DNA of 64,000 bases. It comes from Virgibacillus siamensis (GTDB lineage: Bacteria > Bacillota > Bacilli > Bacillales > Amphibacillaceae). The stretch is from positions 124,001 to 188,000 of the forward strand of contig NZ_FUIH01000006.1 of NCBI RefSeq assembly GCF_900162695.1, read 5' to 3'. The position numbers and the translations under genes are program-made. Each line of letters starts with the position of its first letter. Position 1 is the first letter of the stretch. Of the stretch, positions 33,437 through 41,849 are shown piece by piece. Under the pieces are notes generated by a model. The model was given only the letters and a program-made list of their open reading frames with translations, was not told the DNA's origin and searched no databases.

Positions 33437-33583
33437 GGGAATTTAGCGGAGGAAATATACATTCGGGATTATAATTGTGAACATTATCATATCGATTGTG
33501 AACTTTAGCATTTTGACCATGAACTTTATCATTTCAGCTGTTAACTATAGCGAAAATGCCTTCCGCTTTATCATTTCGGTGCG
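33437..33583. repeat. 21-bp repeat element, inverted near-copy of 25491-25616
   Basis: Units begin at TGAAC 33478, 33499 and 33520 and TTAAC 33541, exactly 21 bp apart. The flanks GGGAATTTAGCGGAGG and CCGCTTTATCATTTCGGTGC occur in inverted order at 25491-25616. The present copy is 147 bp and the other 126 bp, a difference of exactly one 21-bp unit. It lies between tag and the next gene; no gene was found in it. Confidence 0.9.
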
Positions 33584-33653
33584 GCACGCAAAAAAACTGC
33601 CCACTCCCTCTCAGGAAGCAGACAGGGAATTTAATTCGATTCAATGGAACCCC

Positions 33654-33683
33654 TTGAAATCCAACCACATACTTTAGTACAAT
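33654..33683 (+). promoter_or_regulatory. promoter of the GNAT-like gene
   Basis: TTGAAA (33654-33659) and TACAAT (33678-33683) are 18 bp apart, just after the repeat element and 38 bp before the GTG start. Confidence 0.6.
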
Positions 33684-33721
33684 ACCAAATTGTGTGTGTT
33701 TTTGGATTGGAGGGTCGAAAT

Positions 33722-34237
33722 GTGAACAGTATTTTTCTGGAACAGGAAGAAACAAGGAGTAAAGATGAACTGAAGCAGGAACTGGATTCACTTGAAATTC
33801 AATTGTTCCGAATGCAGGAAAATATAAAGGAAATCGCAAAACATGCTGATGTTATCAGCATCGATCAGACGAAAGAAAATGACTGGGTTGTCATTTATGC
33901 ATGGAAAGAAGAAGCAACCTGTCAGCTGATGCTGCATAATTGTGAAAGACCATACCGCGGCAAATGGAACTCAGCTATCGAGGCAGAATACAAAGATGGC
34001 GGAAATCTCCACATCGCTGATATTAAGGGTGAGGAAAATCGGGGTTATGGGACCATTTTGATGAAGCATTTAAAAGATGTTGCAAGAGAAGATAATGTGC
34101 AATATATTACCGGTGACATTGTAAAGCGGGATTTTGATCATGTTGACCGGCTGAAACATTTTTACAGCAAGCATTATTTTGATGTGAAGATTGATCATCA
34201 GGAACAATGCGGCGAAATAATCTGGAATGATGGGTGA
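33722..34237 (+). CDS. GNAT-like acetyltransferase with N-terminal coiled coil
   Basis: A 171-aa protein. Residues ~8-45 form a charged helix with heptads (KDELKQELDSLEIQLFRMQENI). The C-terminal part has GEENRGYGTILMKHLKDVA, which fits the acetyl-CoA pyrophosphate loop R/Q-x-x-G-x-G/A of GNAT enzymes, and a later FYSKHYFDVKI like the GNAT F-Y-x-x-x-x-F end. Substrate unknown. GTG 33722 (7 bases after GGAGGG) is chosen over an ATG 26 codons earlier that lies between the promoter and the repeat. Confidence 0.6.
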   Translation: MNSIFLEQEETRSKDELKQELDSLEIQLFRMQENIKEIAKHADVISIDQTKENDWVVIYAWKEEATCQLMLHNCERPYRGKWNSAIEAEYKDGGNLHIADIKGEENRGYGTILMKHLKDVAREDNVQYITGDIVKRDFDHVDRLKHFYSKHYFDVKIDHQEQCGEIIWNDG

Positions 34238-34278
34238 GGAAGACTGATTCTGCTTTGGAGAATCGCCTTCCTTATTTT
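34238..34278. terminator. bidirectional terminator between the GNAT-like and amidase genes
   Basis: GGAAG-act-GATTCT pairs with AGAATC-gc-CTTCC, followed by TTATTTTTT on the plus strand. Confidence 0.7.
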
Positions 34279-34283
34279 TTGAT

Positions 34284-35711
34284 TTAAAATCGTGGGGCCT
34301 CCCGATGTTTGGTGGCTTGTTCAAAAGCATATGCGAGTTCAATTAACAGCGCTTCCGAAAATGCTTTGGACGTAAAGGTTATACCGACTGGTTTGCCTTC
34401 TGAAGTGTACCCCGCTGGAACCGTTATTGACGGATATCCTGCCTTCGCCGCAAGTTCCGCCCCGTGATGATTTGCAAAAAGTAACGCATCCAATTGATTT
34501 TCCTCGATTGTTGCATCAATGCCATCTTCCTGGGATGTTTTCAAATCATTTAATCGGGAATTGATGTACTCTGCTTCAACTAACCGTCCACTCTTCTCTT
34601 TGGATTTTTGGAGAACTGTCTGTCCATATTTTAATGCTTTCTCCTGATGTGCTTCATTGTATTGGATGACTTCGGTTAACGAATGAACAGGGATATTGGC
34701 TTGTATATTTTTAAAATAAGCATTAATGCCATTTTTAAATTCATGTAAAAGAACATTGACATTTTCAGGGCAGGTAGGAAGTTTAACCGGGTCGATTATG
34801 GTTGCACCTGCTTTTTGTAAATCGGATAAAGCACATTCGATGACAGCCAATTCTTCTTCATTCAATGCATCCAGGTATTCCCGTGAAATGCCAAGTCTTT
34901 TGTTATGTAATCCCTTTTTATTGAGCGATACAGAATAATTCGGGTTTTTATGATGCTGGGCAATGAAAGTAGCCGAGTCTTCGTCATCCCGGTCTGCAAG
35001 TACACCCAGTATAATGGCCGCATCTGTAACAGTCCGCGTCATCGGTCCGGCTGTATCCTGACTGTTCGAAATAGGAATAATTCCGGAACGGCTCAGCAAT
35101 CCGACAGTCGGTTTTATGCCGACAAGTGAATTGCGGCTGCCTGGACTGAGAATGGATCCGCTTGTCTCGGTGCCAATGGCCCCTGCTGCGAAGTTTGCTG
35201 CAACAGCTGCTCCGGATCCTGAACTTGAACCACCGACATCAAATTTCCCGGGTCCATATGGATTCATAACTTGACCGCCTAATGAGCTGTAACCATTTGG
35301 CATACCTTCCGTCATAAAGTTAGCCCATTCCGTAAGATTAGTCTTGCCAAGAATAACAGCACCGGCCTTGCGAAGTTTTTTAACGATAAAGGCATCTTCA
35401 TCAGCATAATGATTTTGGAGAGCCACTGACCCCGCTGTTGTATGGGTTTTATCATTTGTATTGATGTTGTCTTTGATTAAAATAGGAATGCCGTGCAGCG
35501 GGCCGCGTAGTCCCTTTTCAGCCCGCTCTGTATCGAGTGCTTCGGCTATATGGAGTGCCTCAGGATTGATTTCCAACACAGCGTTAATATCGTTGTTATA
35601 GGCTGCAATTTGTTCCAAGTACATCATCGTTAACTCTTTTGCTGATAGCTTGCCAGTGTTCATCTCCTGCTGAATAGCTTCAATTGTTGCTTCGATTATG
35701 GTGAATGACAT
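34284..35711 (-). CDS. amidase (amidase signature family)
   Basis: A 475-aa protein. The Ser-cis-Ser-Lys triad is visible: the lysine in PILIKDNINT, the cis-serine in the glycine/serine-rich GGSSSGSGAAVAANFAAG, and the nucleophile serine in GTETSGSIL. The family includes GatA, nicotinamidase-like and peptide amidases; length and a C-terminal PAGYTSEGKPVGITFT fit a general amidase, not the GatA of the tRNA-dependent amidotransferase, which would have GatC and GatB neighbours. ATG 35711 is supported by AAAGGAG 7 bases upstream. Single gene. Confidence 0.85.
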   Translation of the reverse strand: MSFTIIEATIEAIQQEMNTGKLSAKELTMMYLEQIAAYNNDINAVLEINPEALHIAEALDTERAEKGLRGPLHGIPILIKDNINTNDKTHTTAGSVALQNHYADEDAFIVKKLRKAGAVILGKTNLTEWANFMTEGMPNGYSSLGGQVMNPYGPGKFDVGGSSSGSGAAVAANFAAGAIGTETSGSILSPGSRNSLVGIKPTVGLLSRSGIIPISNSQDTAGPMTRTVTDAAIILGVLADRDDEDSATFIAQHHKNPNYSVSLNKKGLHNKRLGISREYLDALNEEELAVIECALSDLQKAGATIIDPVKLPTCPENVNVLLHEFKNGINAYFKNIQANIPVHSLTEVIQYNEAHQEKALKYGQTVLQKSKEKSGRLVEAEYINSRLNDLKTSQEDGIDATIEENQLDALLFANHHGAELAAKAGYPSITVPAGYTSEGKPVGITFTSKAFSEALLIELAYAFEQATKHREAPRF

Positions 35712-35940
35712 GGGTAAACTCCTTTTATAGTTCGGTTTCATATATTATTCTATTATTCGATATTCGTTCGGAAATTCCTGTAAAAGAAGGTTATATTTTT
35801 TTGCAAAAAGCCGGTTTCTTCCGTTGTTACCTCACACGTTTTTCCAAGTTTCTCGCAGTTTCACTTTTTTCGACTTGCTTCTACTGCATTTTATAATACT
35901 TTGAAAACATAACCAAATCTGTATCTTATAAATTCCTGTG

Positions 35941-35969
35941 TTGACGCCATGTGGTTTTTCGCATAAACT
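35941..35969 (+). promoter_or_regulatory. promoter of the second ABC-F gene leader
   Basis: TTGACG (35941-35946) and TAAACT (35964-35969) are 17 bp apart; the transcript starts about 20 bases before the leader peptide's ribosome site. Confidence 0.65.
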
Positions 35970-35998
35970 AATGATAGATTGAAAAGGAGGTGGGACAG

Positions 35999-36115
35999 AT
36001 GACTTTTACTGGCAGCGGCATTTCAAAATTCACAGAATACCTGTGGCTTTGTTATGCGCTTTTTTCCGATGTTTTTTCTCAAGGGATACGTATGCCCTTT
36101 TTGAGGATAACTTAA
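35999..36115 (+). CDS. leader peptide of the ABC-F gene (38 aa)
   Basis: ATG 35999 follows the very strong site AAAAGGAGGTGG. The 38-residue product begins MTFTGSGISKFTEYLWLCYA and ends MPFLRIT; it is hydrophobic and aromatic-rich, with no match to a known protein that I can name. A terminator-like hairpin (AAGGG/CCCTT plus TTT, 36081-36102) sits inside its last third. Position, strength of the site and the two downstream hairpins fit a regulatory leader peptide that senses slowed ribosomes, as known for VmlR-type ABC-F genes. Confidence 0.7.
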   Translation: MTFTGSGISKFTEYLWLCYALFSDVFSQGIRMPFLRIT

Positions 36116-36130
36116 CGGAAAAATACCAGT

Positions 36131-36221
36131 AAGAGACATCTGCCCGCAAACGGATTTTTTACAGCAAAGACGGTGGAGAGTGATTCTCTGTCGTCTTTTT
36201 TTGTGCGTTAAAGTGTCTCTT
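36131..36221 (+). terminator. attenuator hairpins before the ABC-F gene
   Basis: AAAGACG-gtg-GAGAG pairs with CTCT-gt-CGTCTTT (36166-36198) and runs into TTTT, an intrinsic terminator. AAGAGACA (36131-36138) can pair with TGTCTCTT (36214-36221), bracketing it. A mini-hairpin CCG-caaa-CGG followed by ATTTTTT lies at 36144-36160. The first ribosome on the leader ORF would decide which of these folds. Confidence 0.7.
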
Positions 36222-36241
36222 CTAAATGGAGGAAGAGAAAA

Positions 36242-37882
36242 ATGATTGTATGCAGTATTCAACATGTAACCCAGACAATTGGTGCTAATACTATTTTTGA
36301 GGATATCACGACTGAAATAAAACAAGATGCCCGGATTGGCCTGATCGGCAGGAATGGAGAAGGCAAGACAACACTGTTGGATTTAATTGCCCGGAAAACG
36401 AAGCCTGTTGCAGGAAAGCTGACATGGAAAAAGGATCTAACAGTCGGTTTGCTGGAACAGACACCCGAGATTGAGCATGAAAAGAAAATGGAAGCGATTC
36501 TTTATGAAGTATTCGCTTCGATTGAAAAATTGAAAGAGAGGATGACGAAACTGGAGCGAGCCATGGCCGAGGAAACAGAACCCGAAAGCTTAACACGTTA
36601 TATTGAAAAATACGGGGAACTGCAGGAAACATTCCAGCAGAATGGCGGATATGAAATTGACTCGCAAATCAGAAGGGTCATGAGCGGTTTGAACATCACG
36701 CATTTGGCCGGGAAAAAATGGCGCGAGCTCAGTGGCGGAGAAAGGACAAAAGTTGGTTTAGCGCAATTACTATTGCAATCACCTGATCTTTTGCTGCTGG
36801 ATGAACCGACGAATCATCTTGATTTAATGGCTATTGATTGGCTGACAGATTTTATCAAGCAATATCAGGGAACTGTGATAATCGTGTCACATGATCGTTA
36901 TTTTCTTGATGAAACGGTAACGGCCATTTTGGAGATGGACCAAGGTGAACTGATAACCTATCATACGAATTATTCCGGTTTTGTGAAAGAACGGGAAGAG
37001 CGTCTGCTGAGGGAATTTCAGCAATATGAAGACCAGCAGAAGAAAATGAAAAAGATGAAAGACTCGATCAAACGGCTGAAAGAGTGGGCCAACCAGGCGA
37101 ATCCGCCAAATGCCGGCCTCCACCGGCGCGCGAAAAGTATGGAAAAGGCATTGGCACGGATAGAAGTGAAGAAGAAACCGGTTTTGGAACAGGAAAAAAT
37201 AAATTTGGATTTTCAAATGGATAAGCGGAGCGGGAAAGAGGTTGTAGCAATGGAGGCAGTTTGTAAATCATTTGATGAGCGGCAGTTATTTGCAAATGTT
37301 GATATGCTTGTCCGGTTTCAGGAGCGGATTGCCATAATTGGTGAAAATGGCAGCGGAAAGTCAACGATTCTGAAAATGATCCTGGGGGAAGAAGCCGTGA
37401 CGAAAGGTGAAATTAAGCTGGGAAGCAATTTGTCAATTGGCTTTCTGTCCCAGCATATGATTGAAATCGATAGTGAAAGGTCCATCCTTGATGAATTTCG
37501 TGATCAGGTCCATGTAACGGAGGGGATTGCGAGAGGGATATTAGCACGGTTTATGTTTTATGGCAAGACTGTTTTTCAAAAGGTGAAAAGTTTAAGCGGC
37601 GGCGAAAAAATGCGACTGCGTCTGGCTCAGCTTGTTCATCAAAATCATAATTTGCTTATTCTCGATGAGCCGACCAACCATTTGGATATCGAGTCGAAGG
37701 AAGTGCTGGAAGAAGCATTGGAACAATTCGGCGGGACGGTTATTGCTGTCTCCCATGACCGCTATTTTCTGGACAAAATTTGCCCGATTTCGTATTGGCT
37801 TTCTGACGGCAGACTGAACAAATATGAGGGGAATTATTCGTTTGCCAGGGAAAAGCGTCATCAGGAAAACGTGTTAAAATGA
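36242..37882 (+). CDS. ABC-F family ATPase, VmlR/Lsa-like ribosome protection type
   Basis: A 546-aa protein with two ABC domains: GRNGEGKT, LSGGERTKVGLAQL and LLLLDEPTNHLD in the first, GENGSGKS, LSGGEKMRLRLAQL and LLILDEPTNHLD in the second. The linker (~245-310) is helical and basic, with KKMKKMKDSIKRLKEWA, where ribosome-protection members contact the peptidyl-transferase centre. Length (~547 aa) equals that of Bacillus VmlR. ATG 36242, 9 bases after GGAGG. The leader peptide and attenuator support an antibiotic-inducible resistance role; the drug class is not readable. The next gene, an ArsR-like regulator, starts 34 bases on. Confidence 0.88.
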   Translation: MIVCSIQHVTQTIGANTIFEDITTEIKQDARIGLIGRNGEGKTTLLDLIARKTKPVAGKLTWKKDLTVGLLEQTPEIEHEKKMEAILYEVFASIEKLKERMTKLERAMAEETEPESLTRYIEKYGELQETFQQNGGYEIDSQIRRVMSGLNITHLAGKKWRELSGGERTKVGLAQLLLQSPDLLLLDEPTNHLDLMAIDWLTDFIKQYQGTVIIVSHDRYFLDETVTAILEMDQGELITYHTNYSGFVKEREERLLREFQQYEDQQKKMKKMKDSIKRLKEWANQANPPNAGLHRRAKSMEKALARIEVKKKPVLEQEKINLDFQMDKRSGKEVVAMEAVCKSFDERQLFANVDMLVRFQERIAIIGENGSGKSTILKMILGEEAVTKGEIKLGSNLSIGFLSQHMIEIDSERSILDEFRDQVHVTEGIARGILARFMFYGKTVFQKVKSLSGGEKMRLRLAQLVHQNHNLLILDEPTNHLDIESKEVLEEALEQFGGTVIAVSHDRYFLDKICPISYWLSDGRLNKYEGNYSFAREKRHQENVLK

Positions 37883-37916
37883 TGGAAGAAGTAAGTAAGA
37901 AAGGAGTGTTCTTACT

Positions 37917-38570
37917 GTGGAAAATATAGCAAAGTTTATTCAACATGATGGGTGTCGTGCCCTTTTGACTATCTTGCTTAATGGCCGATATTATCCAATT
38001 AGTGATTTGGCATATATGACAGGTATGACAACACAGGAAATAAGAACACATGTAAATAACCTGTCAGAAGAAAATATCGTTGCTGGTGAGATCAATGGCC
38101 GGCATTCTTACTACGGAATAGATAACACGGCAATAAAGGAAAAAGTGAAGGATTTTATAAGACCTATGCCGAAACCTGAAATTAGGCCGTTGAAGCAGCA
38201 TTCCGGAAGAGAGGCAGTCAGTTATGTGCGAACATGCTATAGCCACTTGGCAGGGGAGGCAGGTGTGAAACTTGCTGATGCTTTGCTTGAACATGGGGTG
38301 GTTGTAAAAGGGGAAAGAGAGTTTTATGTGACAACCAAAGGGGAAAACTTTTTCCGTGACCTGGATATTGATATTTCCAGGCTGAAATCCGGCAAGAAAT
38401 GTTTGGACTGGACAGAACGCAGACATCATATTGCAGGTCCGCTGGGAAAAGCGTTACTGGAGAAGTTTTTGGAGCGCGGCTGGATGGAGCGGGTTCCGGA
38501 ATCACGGTCGCTTCACATTACAGAAGAAGGGAAGCAACAATTCAGACAAAAATTTGCCCTGGAAATCTGA
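37917..38570 (+). CDS. ArsR-like transcriptional regulator
   Basis: A 217-aa protein. A winged helix-turn-helix occupies residues ~5-75 (RALLTILLNGRYYPISDLAYMTGMTTQEIRTHVNNL). A C-terminal part carries the repeated YSHLAGEAGVKLADALLE and CLDWTERRHHIAGPLGKALLE motifs, found in long ArsR-type regulators. Starts GTG 37917 with AAAGGAG upstream. It follows the ABC-F gene closely and may be cotranscribed; whether it regulates that gene is not known. Confidence 0.75.
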   Translation: MENIAKFIQHDGCRALLTILLNGRYYPISDLAYMTGMTTQEIRTHVNNLSEENIVAGEINGRHSYYGIDNTAIKEKVKDFIRPMPKPEIRPLKQHSGREAVSYVRTCYSHLAGEAGVKLADALLEHGVVVKGEREFYVTTKGENFFRDLDIDISRLKSGKKCLDWTERRHHIAGPLGKALLEKFLERGWMERVPESRSLHITEEGKQQFRQKFALEI

Positions 38571-38708
38571 ATGCAGAAGTTTATAATTGTGTACAGGGAA
38601 AATGGTCATTGCGTTTTTCCCATGCCGCCCGTTTGGGTGATTTGATTTTTTTAAATTGAAAATTTCTTGTGCTATGCTTGTTAAATGTGAAGGAAAGGAT
38701 GCGATAGT

Positions 38709-39533
38709 ATGAACTACGTAACATTGAATAACGGTTTGAAAATGCCGCAGCTTGGATTTGGAGTTTGGCAGGTTCCGGATGAAAAGGCGACACCATCTGT
38801 AAAAAAAGCACTTGAAGTTGGATACCGGTCAATCGATACGGCGAAAGTATACGAAAATGAAGAAGGTGTTGGCAGGGCATTGGCAGCTGCTGATATTCCA
38901 CGTGAAGACCTTTTTATTACAACAAAGGTTTGGAATTCGGATCAAGGTTATGACAACACGTTGAAAGCTTTTGATAAAAGTCTTGAAAGATTGGGTCTGG
39001 ATTATGTTGATATGTATCTGATCCATTGGCCGACACCGGAATTTGATGACTACGTGGAAACCTATAAAGCAATGGAAAAGTTGTATAACGATGGACGCGT
39101 GAAGGCAATTGGAGTATGTAATTTCAATATTGAACATTTGCAGCGTCTGCTCGATGAATGTGACATTGTTCCTGCCGTAAATCAGGTAGAGTGCCACCCG
39201 TATCTGCAGCAAAAAGAAATGAAAGAATTCTGCAAGCAGCACAATATTTTTGTGGAATCCTGGAGCCCGTTAATGAGCGGGGGCGATGTGTTAAGCAATG
39301 ATGTTGTGAAGGGAATTGCCGATCAGTATGGCAAAACCATCGCACAGGTAGTTCTCCGCTGGCATCTGCAATCCAACTCGATTGTTATTCCAAAATCCGT
39401 TACACCATCACGGATTGAGGAAAACTTTGATGTTTTCGATTTTGAATTAAGTGAGGATGACATGAACAAAATTGCGGAATTGGATTGCAATCACCGCAAT
39501 GGTCCTGAACCAAGCCAAATGAATAATCGGTAA
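38709..39533 (+). CDS. aldo/keto reductase (YtbE/YvgN-like)
   Basis: A 274-aa TIM-barrel oxidoreductase. GYRSIDTAKVYENEEGVG carries D and the catalytic Y, followed by TTKVWNSDQGYD (K) and YLIHWPTP (H); the C-terminal IPKSVTPSRIEEN is the NADPH phosphate-binding segment. The family reduces aldehydes such as methylglyoxal or glyoxal. It has a good ribosome site (AAGGA before ATG 38709) and its own terminator directly downstream. Confidence 0.92.
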   Translation: MNYVTLNNGLKMPQLGFGVWQVPDEKATPSVKKALEVGYRSIDTAKVYENEEGVGRALAAADIPREDLFITTKVWNSDQGYDNTLKAFDKSLERLGLDYVDMYLIHWPTPEFDDYVETYKAMEKLYNDGRVKAIGVCNFNIEHLQRLLDECDIVPAVNQVECHPYLQQKEMKEFCKQHNIFVESWSPLMSGGDVLSNDVVKGIADQYGKTIAQVVLRWHLQSNSIVIPKSVTPSRIEENFDVFDFELSEDDMNKIAELDCNHRNGPEPSQMNNR

Positions 39534-39535
39534 TG

Positions 39536-39572
39536 CAAAACCGGACGCGGCAGATGCCCGTCCGGTTTTATC
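39536..39572 (+). terminator. terminator of the aldo/keto reductase gene
   Basis: AAACCGGACG and CGTCCGGTTT form a perfect 10-bp stem around a 12-nt loop, ending TTTTAT. Confidence 0.85.
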
Positions 39573-39576
39573 GAAA

Positions 39577-39632
39577 TACAGTCCTTCACCGGGAAAAATG
39601 GACCTTCAGTGAAAAATACAGTCTTTCAGCAA
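39577..39632. repeat. 20-bp tandem repeat locus, three units
   Basis: The core (C/A)AGTCCTTCA, GGACCTTCA, AGTCTTTCA recurs with CTTCA/TTTCA at 39584, 39604 and 39624, period 20. It lies directly behind the terminator of the aldo/keto reductase gene and before the GNAT gene. Confidence 0.7.
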
Positions 39633-39661
39633 TAACAAGGAAACCATGGGAGAGTGGGCAG

Positions 39662-40519
39662 ATGAATGTATACGTTCATAATGAAGATATTAATATGAGG
39701 CAGGCGGCCGTTTTCATTTCTGAATTAAATCAATCGAAAATGTATCATATTGGATTTTGTGATACCGGGGCGGAGGCAATTTTGACTGGCCTGCAAAACG
39801 ATGTAACAAAAATGACTGCAGTAGTGGAAAATGGGGAAATGATCGGATTTATTGGGGCAGATACCTATGATGATGTCGCTGAGGTGTGGGGACCTTTTGC
39901 AGCTCCCGGAAATGATCTGCATTTGGCACTTATGATGTGGGACAAGCTCTTCAGGAAGCTGCCGGAATCAGTTAAAAAAGTAGTGTTATTTCCCAATGTT
40001 GAAAACCGGTTTGTATACGAATTCGCACAAACACTGGATTTTGAACTTAAGACAAATCAATATATACTGAAGCTTTCACAACATCAGCTGAAAGATTTTG
40101 AAGATGAAAGTCTGTCTGAATTAGGTGAAACGGATTTTGATGGATTTATAGCGATGCACGATGCCGCATTTCCGGAAACATATTACAGTGGAAAAGAAAT
40201 TATCGCCAGGCATAATGAAATACAAAAAGTATTTATCCTGAAAGAGGCTGACAGATTGGCTGGTTATGTTTACGTGGAAGCTGATCCGGATCATGCTGAA
40301 GGATCAATTGAGTTTATAGCTGTTGATCCCATGATTCGTGGTAAAGGATACGGGAAAAGGCTGCTTTCGGCTGCAGTAAGGTGGCTGTTCACATTTGATT
40401 CCATTTCTGAAATTGATTTATGTGTTGCAGCTGACAATGCAGGGGCCATTGGTTTATATCAATCAATTGGATTTTATGTTGAAAATGAATTGCATTTTTT
40501 CAGAAAAAACGTATACTAG
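39662..40519 (+). CDS. GNAT-family acetyltransferase (possibly tandem domain)
   Basis: A 285-aa protein. The C-terminal half (~150-285) is a clear GNAT domain: GSIEFIAVDPMIRGKGYGKRLLSAAV is the acetyl-CoA loop and CVAADNAGAIGLYQSIGFYVENE the last strand-helix. The N-terminal half shows a weaker, similar pattern (ENGEMIGFIGADTYDDVAEVWGPFA), suggesting a degenerate first GNAT domain. Substrate unknown. ATG 39662 with GGGAGAG upstream; the longer frame reading back into the terminator is rejected. Confidence 0.8.
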   Translation: MNVYVHNEDINMRQAAVFISELNQSKMYHIGFCDTGAEAILTGLQNDVTKMTAVVENGEMIGFIGADTYDDVAEVWGPFAAPGNDLHLALMMWDKLFRKLPESVKKVVLFPNVENRFVYEFAQTLDFELKTNQYILKLSQHQLKDFEDESLSELGETDFDGFIAMHDAAFPETYYSGKEIIARHNEIQKVFILKEADRLAGYVYVEADPDHAEGSIEFIAVDPMIRGKGYGKRLLSAAVRWLFTFDSISEIDLCVAADNAGAIGLYQSIGFYVENELHFFRKNVY

Positions 40520-40560
40520 TAACTATTCAGGTTCATCCATTTTGAAAGGAGTGGTGTTTT

Positions 40561-40629
40561 ATGGCTATTGTAAATCGAACAATCATCAATCAAAACTCAA
40601 ACATCAAAATGGAGGAACGGTCGGTATAA
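40561..40629 (+). CDS. 22-residue micro-ORF upstream of the RsgA paralog
   Basis: ATG 40561 follows AAAGGAG by 10 bases and opens a 22-codon frame, MAIVNRTIINQNSNIKMEER..., ending TAA at 40627-40629. A promoter-like TTGCAT-16-TATACT (40490-40517) lies just upstream. It may be a small protein, or a leader of the next gene; I recognise no family. Confidence 0.35.
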   Translation: MAIVNRTIINQNSNIKMEERSV

Positions 40630-40669
40630 TGGTTGACTTTTCCTCCGATAATCTGGGAGGAATTTTTAA

Positions 40670-41734
40670 TTGGCTAATTTGGAAAAAGTCGGATGGAATC
40701 ACTCCATCCAGGCTGTTGAAGAAGAAAATATTGTACGGATTATGACGGTGCAAAAAAACAGCTACCATGTTTCAGATGGTGAGCATGATTATATTGCACA
40801 TCTGAGCGGGAAATTTTTAAACCAGGTGATGAACGCACTTGAACTTCCGGCTGTTGGAGACTGGGTGCTTGTTCAGAAACTGGAAGGTGAACAAAAAGCT
40901 GTTATTCAGGAACTGCTGCCAAGGAAAAGCCAGTTTATCAGGCAGGCTGCCGGTACGAAGGTTGAGGCGCAAATTGTTGCTGCCAATATGGACACGGTGT
41001 TTATCGTGAATTCATTGAATCACGATATGAATGTACGGCGAATTGAGCGGTATTTATTATCTGCCTATGAAAGCGGCGCGACGCCAATAATTGTTTTGAC
41101 CAAAAAAGATGAATGTTCTGCAGATGAGGTAGAAGCGATTGTGGCACAGGCAGAAGAGGCGGCAATTGGTGTTCCGATAGTTCCAATCAGTAACGTAACA
41201 CGCGATGGAATTGATGAATTGCTGGAATATTTACCTGCTGGACAAACTGCAGTATTGCTTGGGTCATCAGGTGTCGGCAAATCCACGCTGGTAAATACAT
41301 TACTGGATGAAGCAGTACAGGAAACAAATGATATTCGCGAGGCAGACAGCAAAGGGCGTCATACGACAACACACCGGGAAATGTTTATACTTTCAAATGG
41401 CGCGTTGTTAATTGATACTCCGGGCATGCGCGAACTCCAGCTTTGGGAAGGCGAATCATCCATGGATACTGCCTTCCGTGATGTGGAAGCACTTGAAGCG
41501 GAATGTAAATTCAATGACTGCCAGCATGATACAGAACCTGGCTGCAGAGTTCAGAAGGCTTTAGAAAGCGGTGAATTGTCTGAAGAACGGTTTCAAAGCT
41601 ACTTGAAGCTGCAGCGTGAATTGGCTTTTGAACGACGGAAGCAGGATCAGCGGGCATATTTGGAAGAGAAAAACAGATGGAAAAAATTAAAGAAGCAGCA
41701 TCATGCTGATTATAAATTCCGTAAAAAGAAGTGA
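40670..41734 (+). CDS. rsgA: ribosome small subunit-dependent GTPase, RsgA paralog
   Basis: A 354-aa circularly permuted GTPase. An N-terminal OB-fold region precedes the G domain: the G4 motif (TKKDE) comes before the P-loop GSSGVGKST (order G4-G5-G1-G2-G3), then DTPGMREL (G3). The C-terminal zinc knuckle is CKFNDCQHDTEPGC, with C-x4-C-x-H-x5-C. RsgA-type GTPases check late 30S assembly. Start is TTG 40670 with GGGAGG 9 bases upstream. Bacilli usually have the main rsgA beside the prpC-prkC genes; this separate copy is likely the second paralog. Confidence 0.85.
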   Translation: MANLEKVGWNHSIQAVEEENIVRIMTVQKNSYHVSDGEHDYIAHLSGKFLNQVMNALELPAVGDWVLVQKLEGEQKAVIQELLPRKSQFIRQAAGTKVEAQIVAANMDTVFIVNSLNHDMNVRRIERYLLSAYESGATPIIVLTKKDECSADEVEAIVAQAEEAAIGVPIVPISNVTRDGIDELLEYLPAGQTAVLLGSSGVGKSTLVNTLLDEAVQETNDIREADSKGRHTTTHREMFILSNGALLIDTPGMRELQLWEGESSMDTAFRDVEALEAECKFNDCQHDTEPGCRVQKALESGELSEERFQSYLKLQRELAFERRKQDQRAYLEEKNRWKKLKKQHHADYKFRKKK

Positions 41735-41739
41735 TGAAG

Positions 41740-41777
41740 AACGCCTCCCTCACATACTGTGACTGGGAGGCGTTTTT
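41740..41777 (+). terminator. terminator of the rsgA paralog
   Basis: AACGCCTCCC and GGGAGGCGTT pair around a 15-nt loop, followed by TTT. Confidence 0.85.
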
Positions 41778-41849
41778 TAAAAGGATATATGCGCGATTTC
41801 TTCATTCCCGGGATCGGCCGAAAATGAAAACTGCACAACTCCTTCAGAA

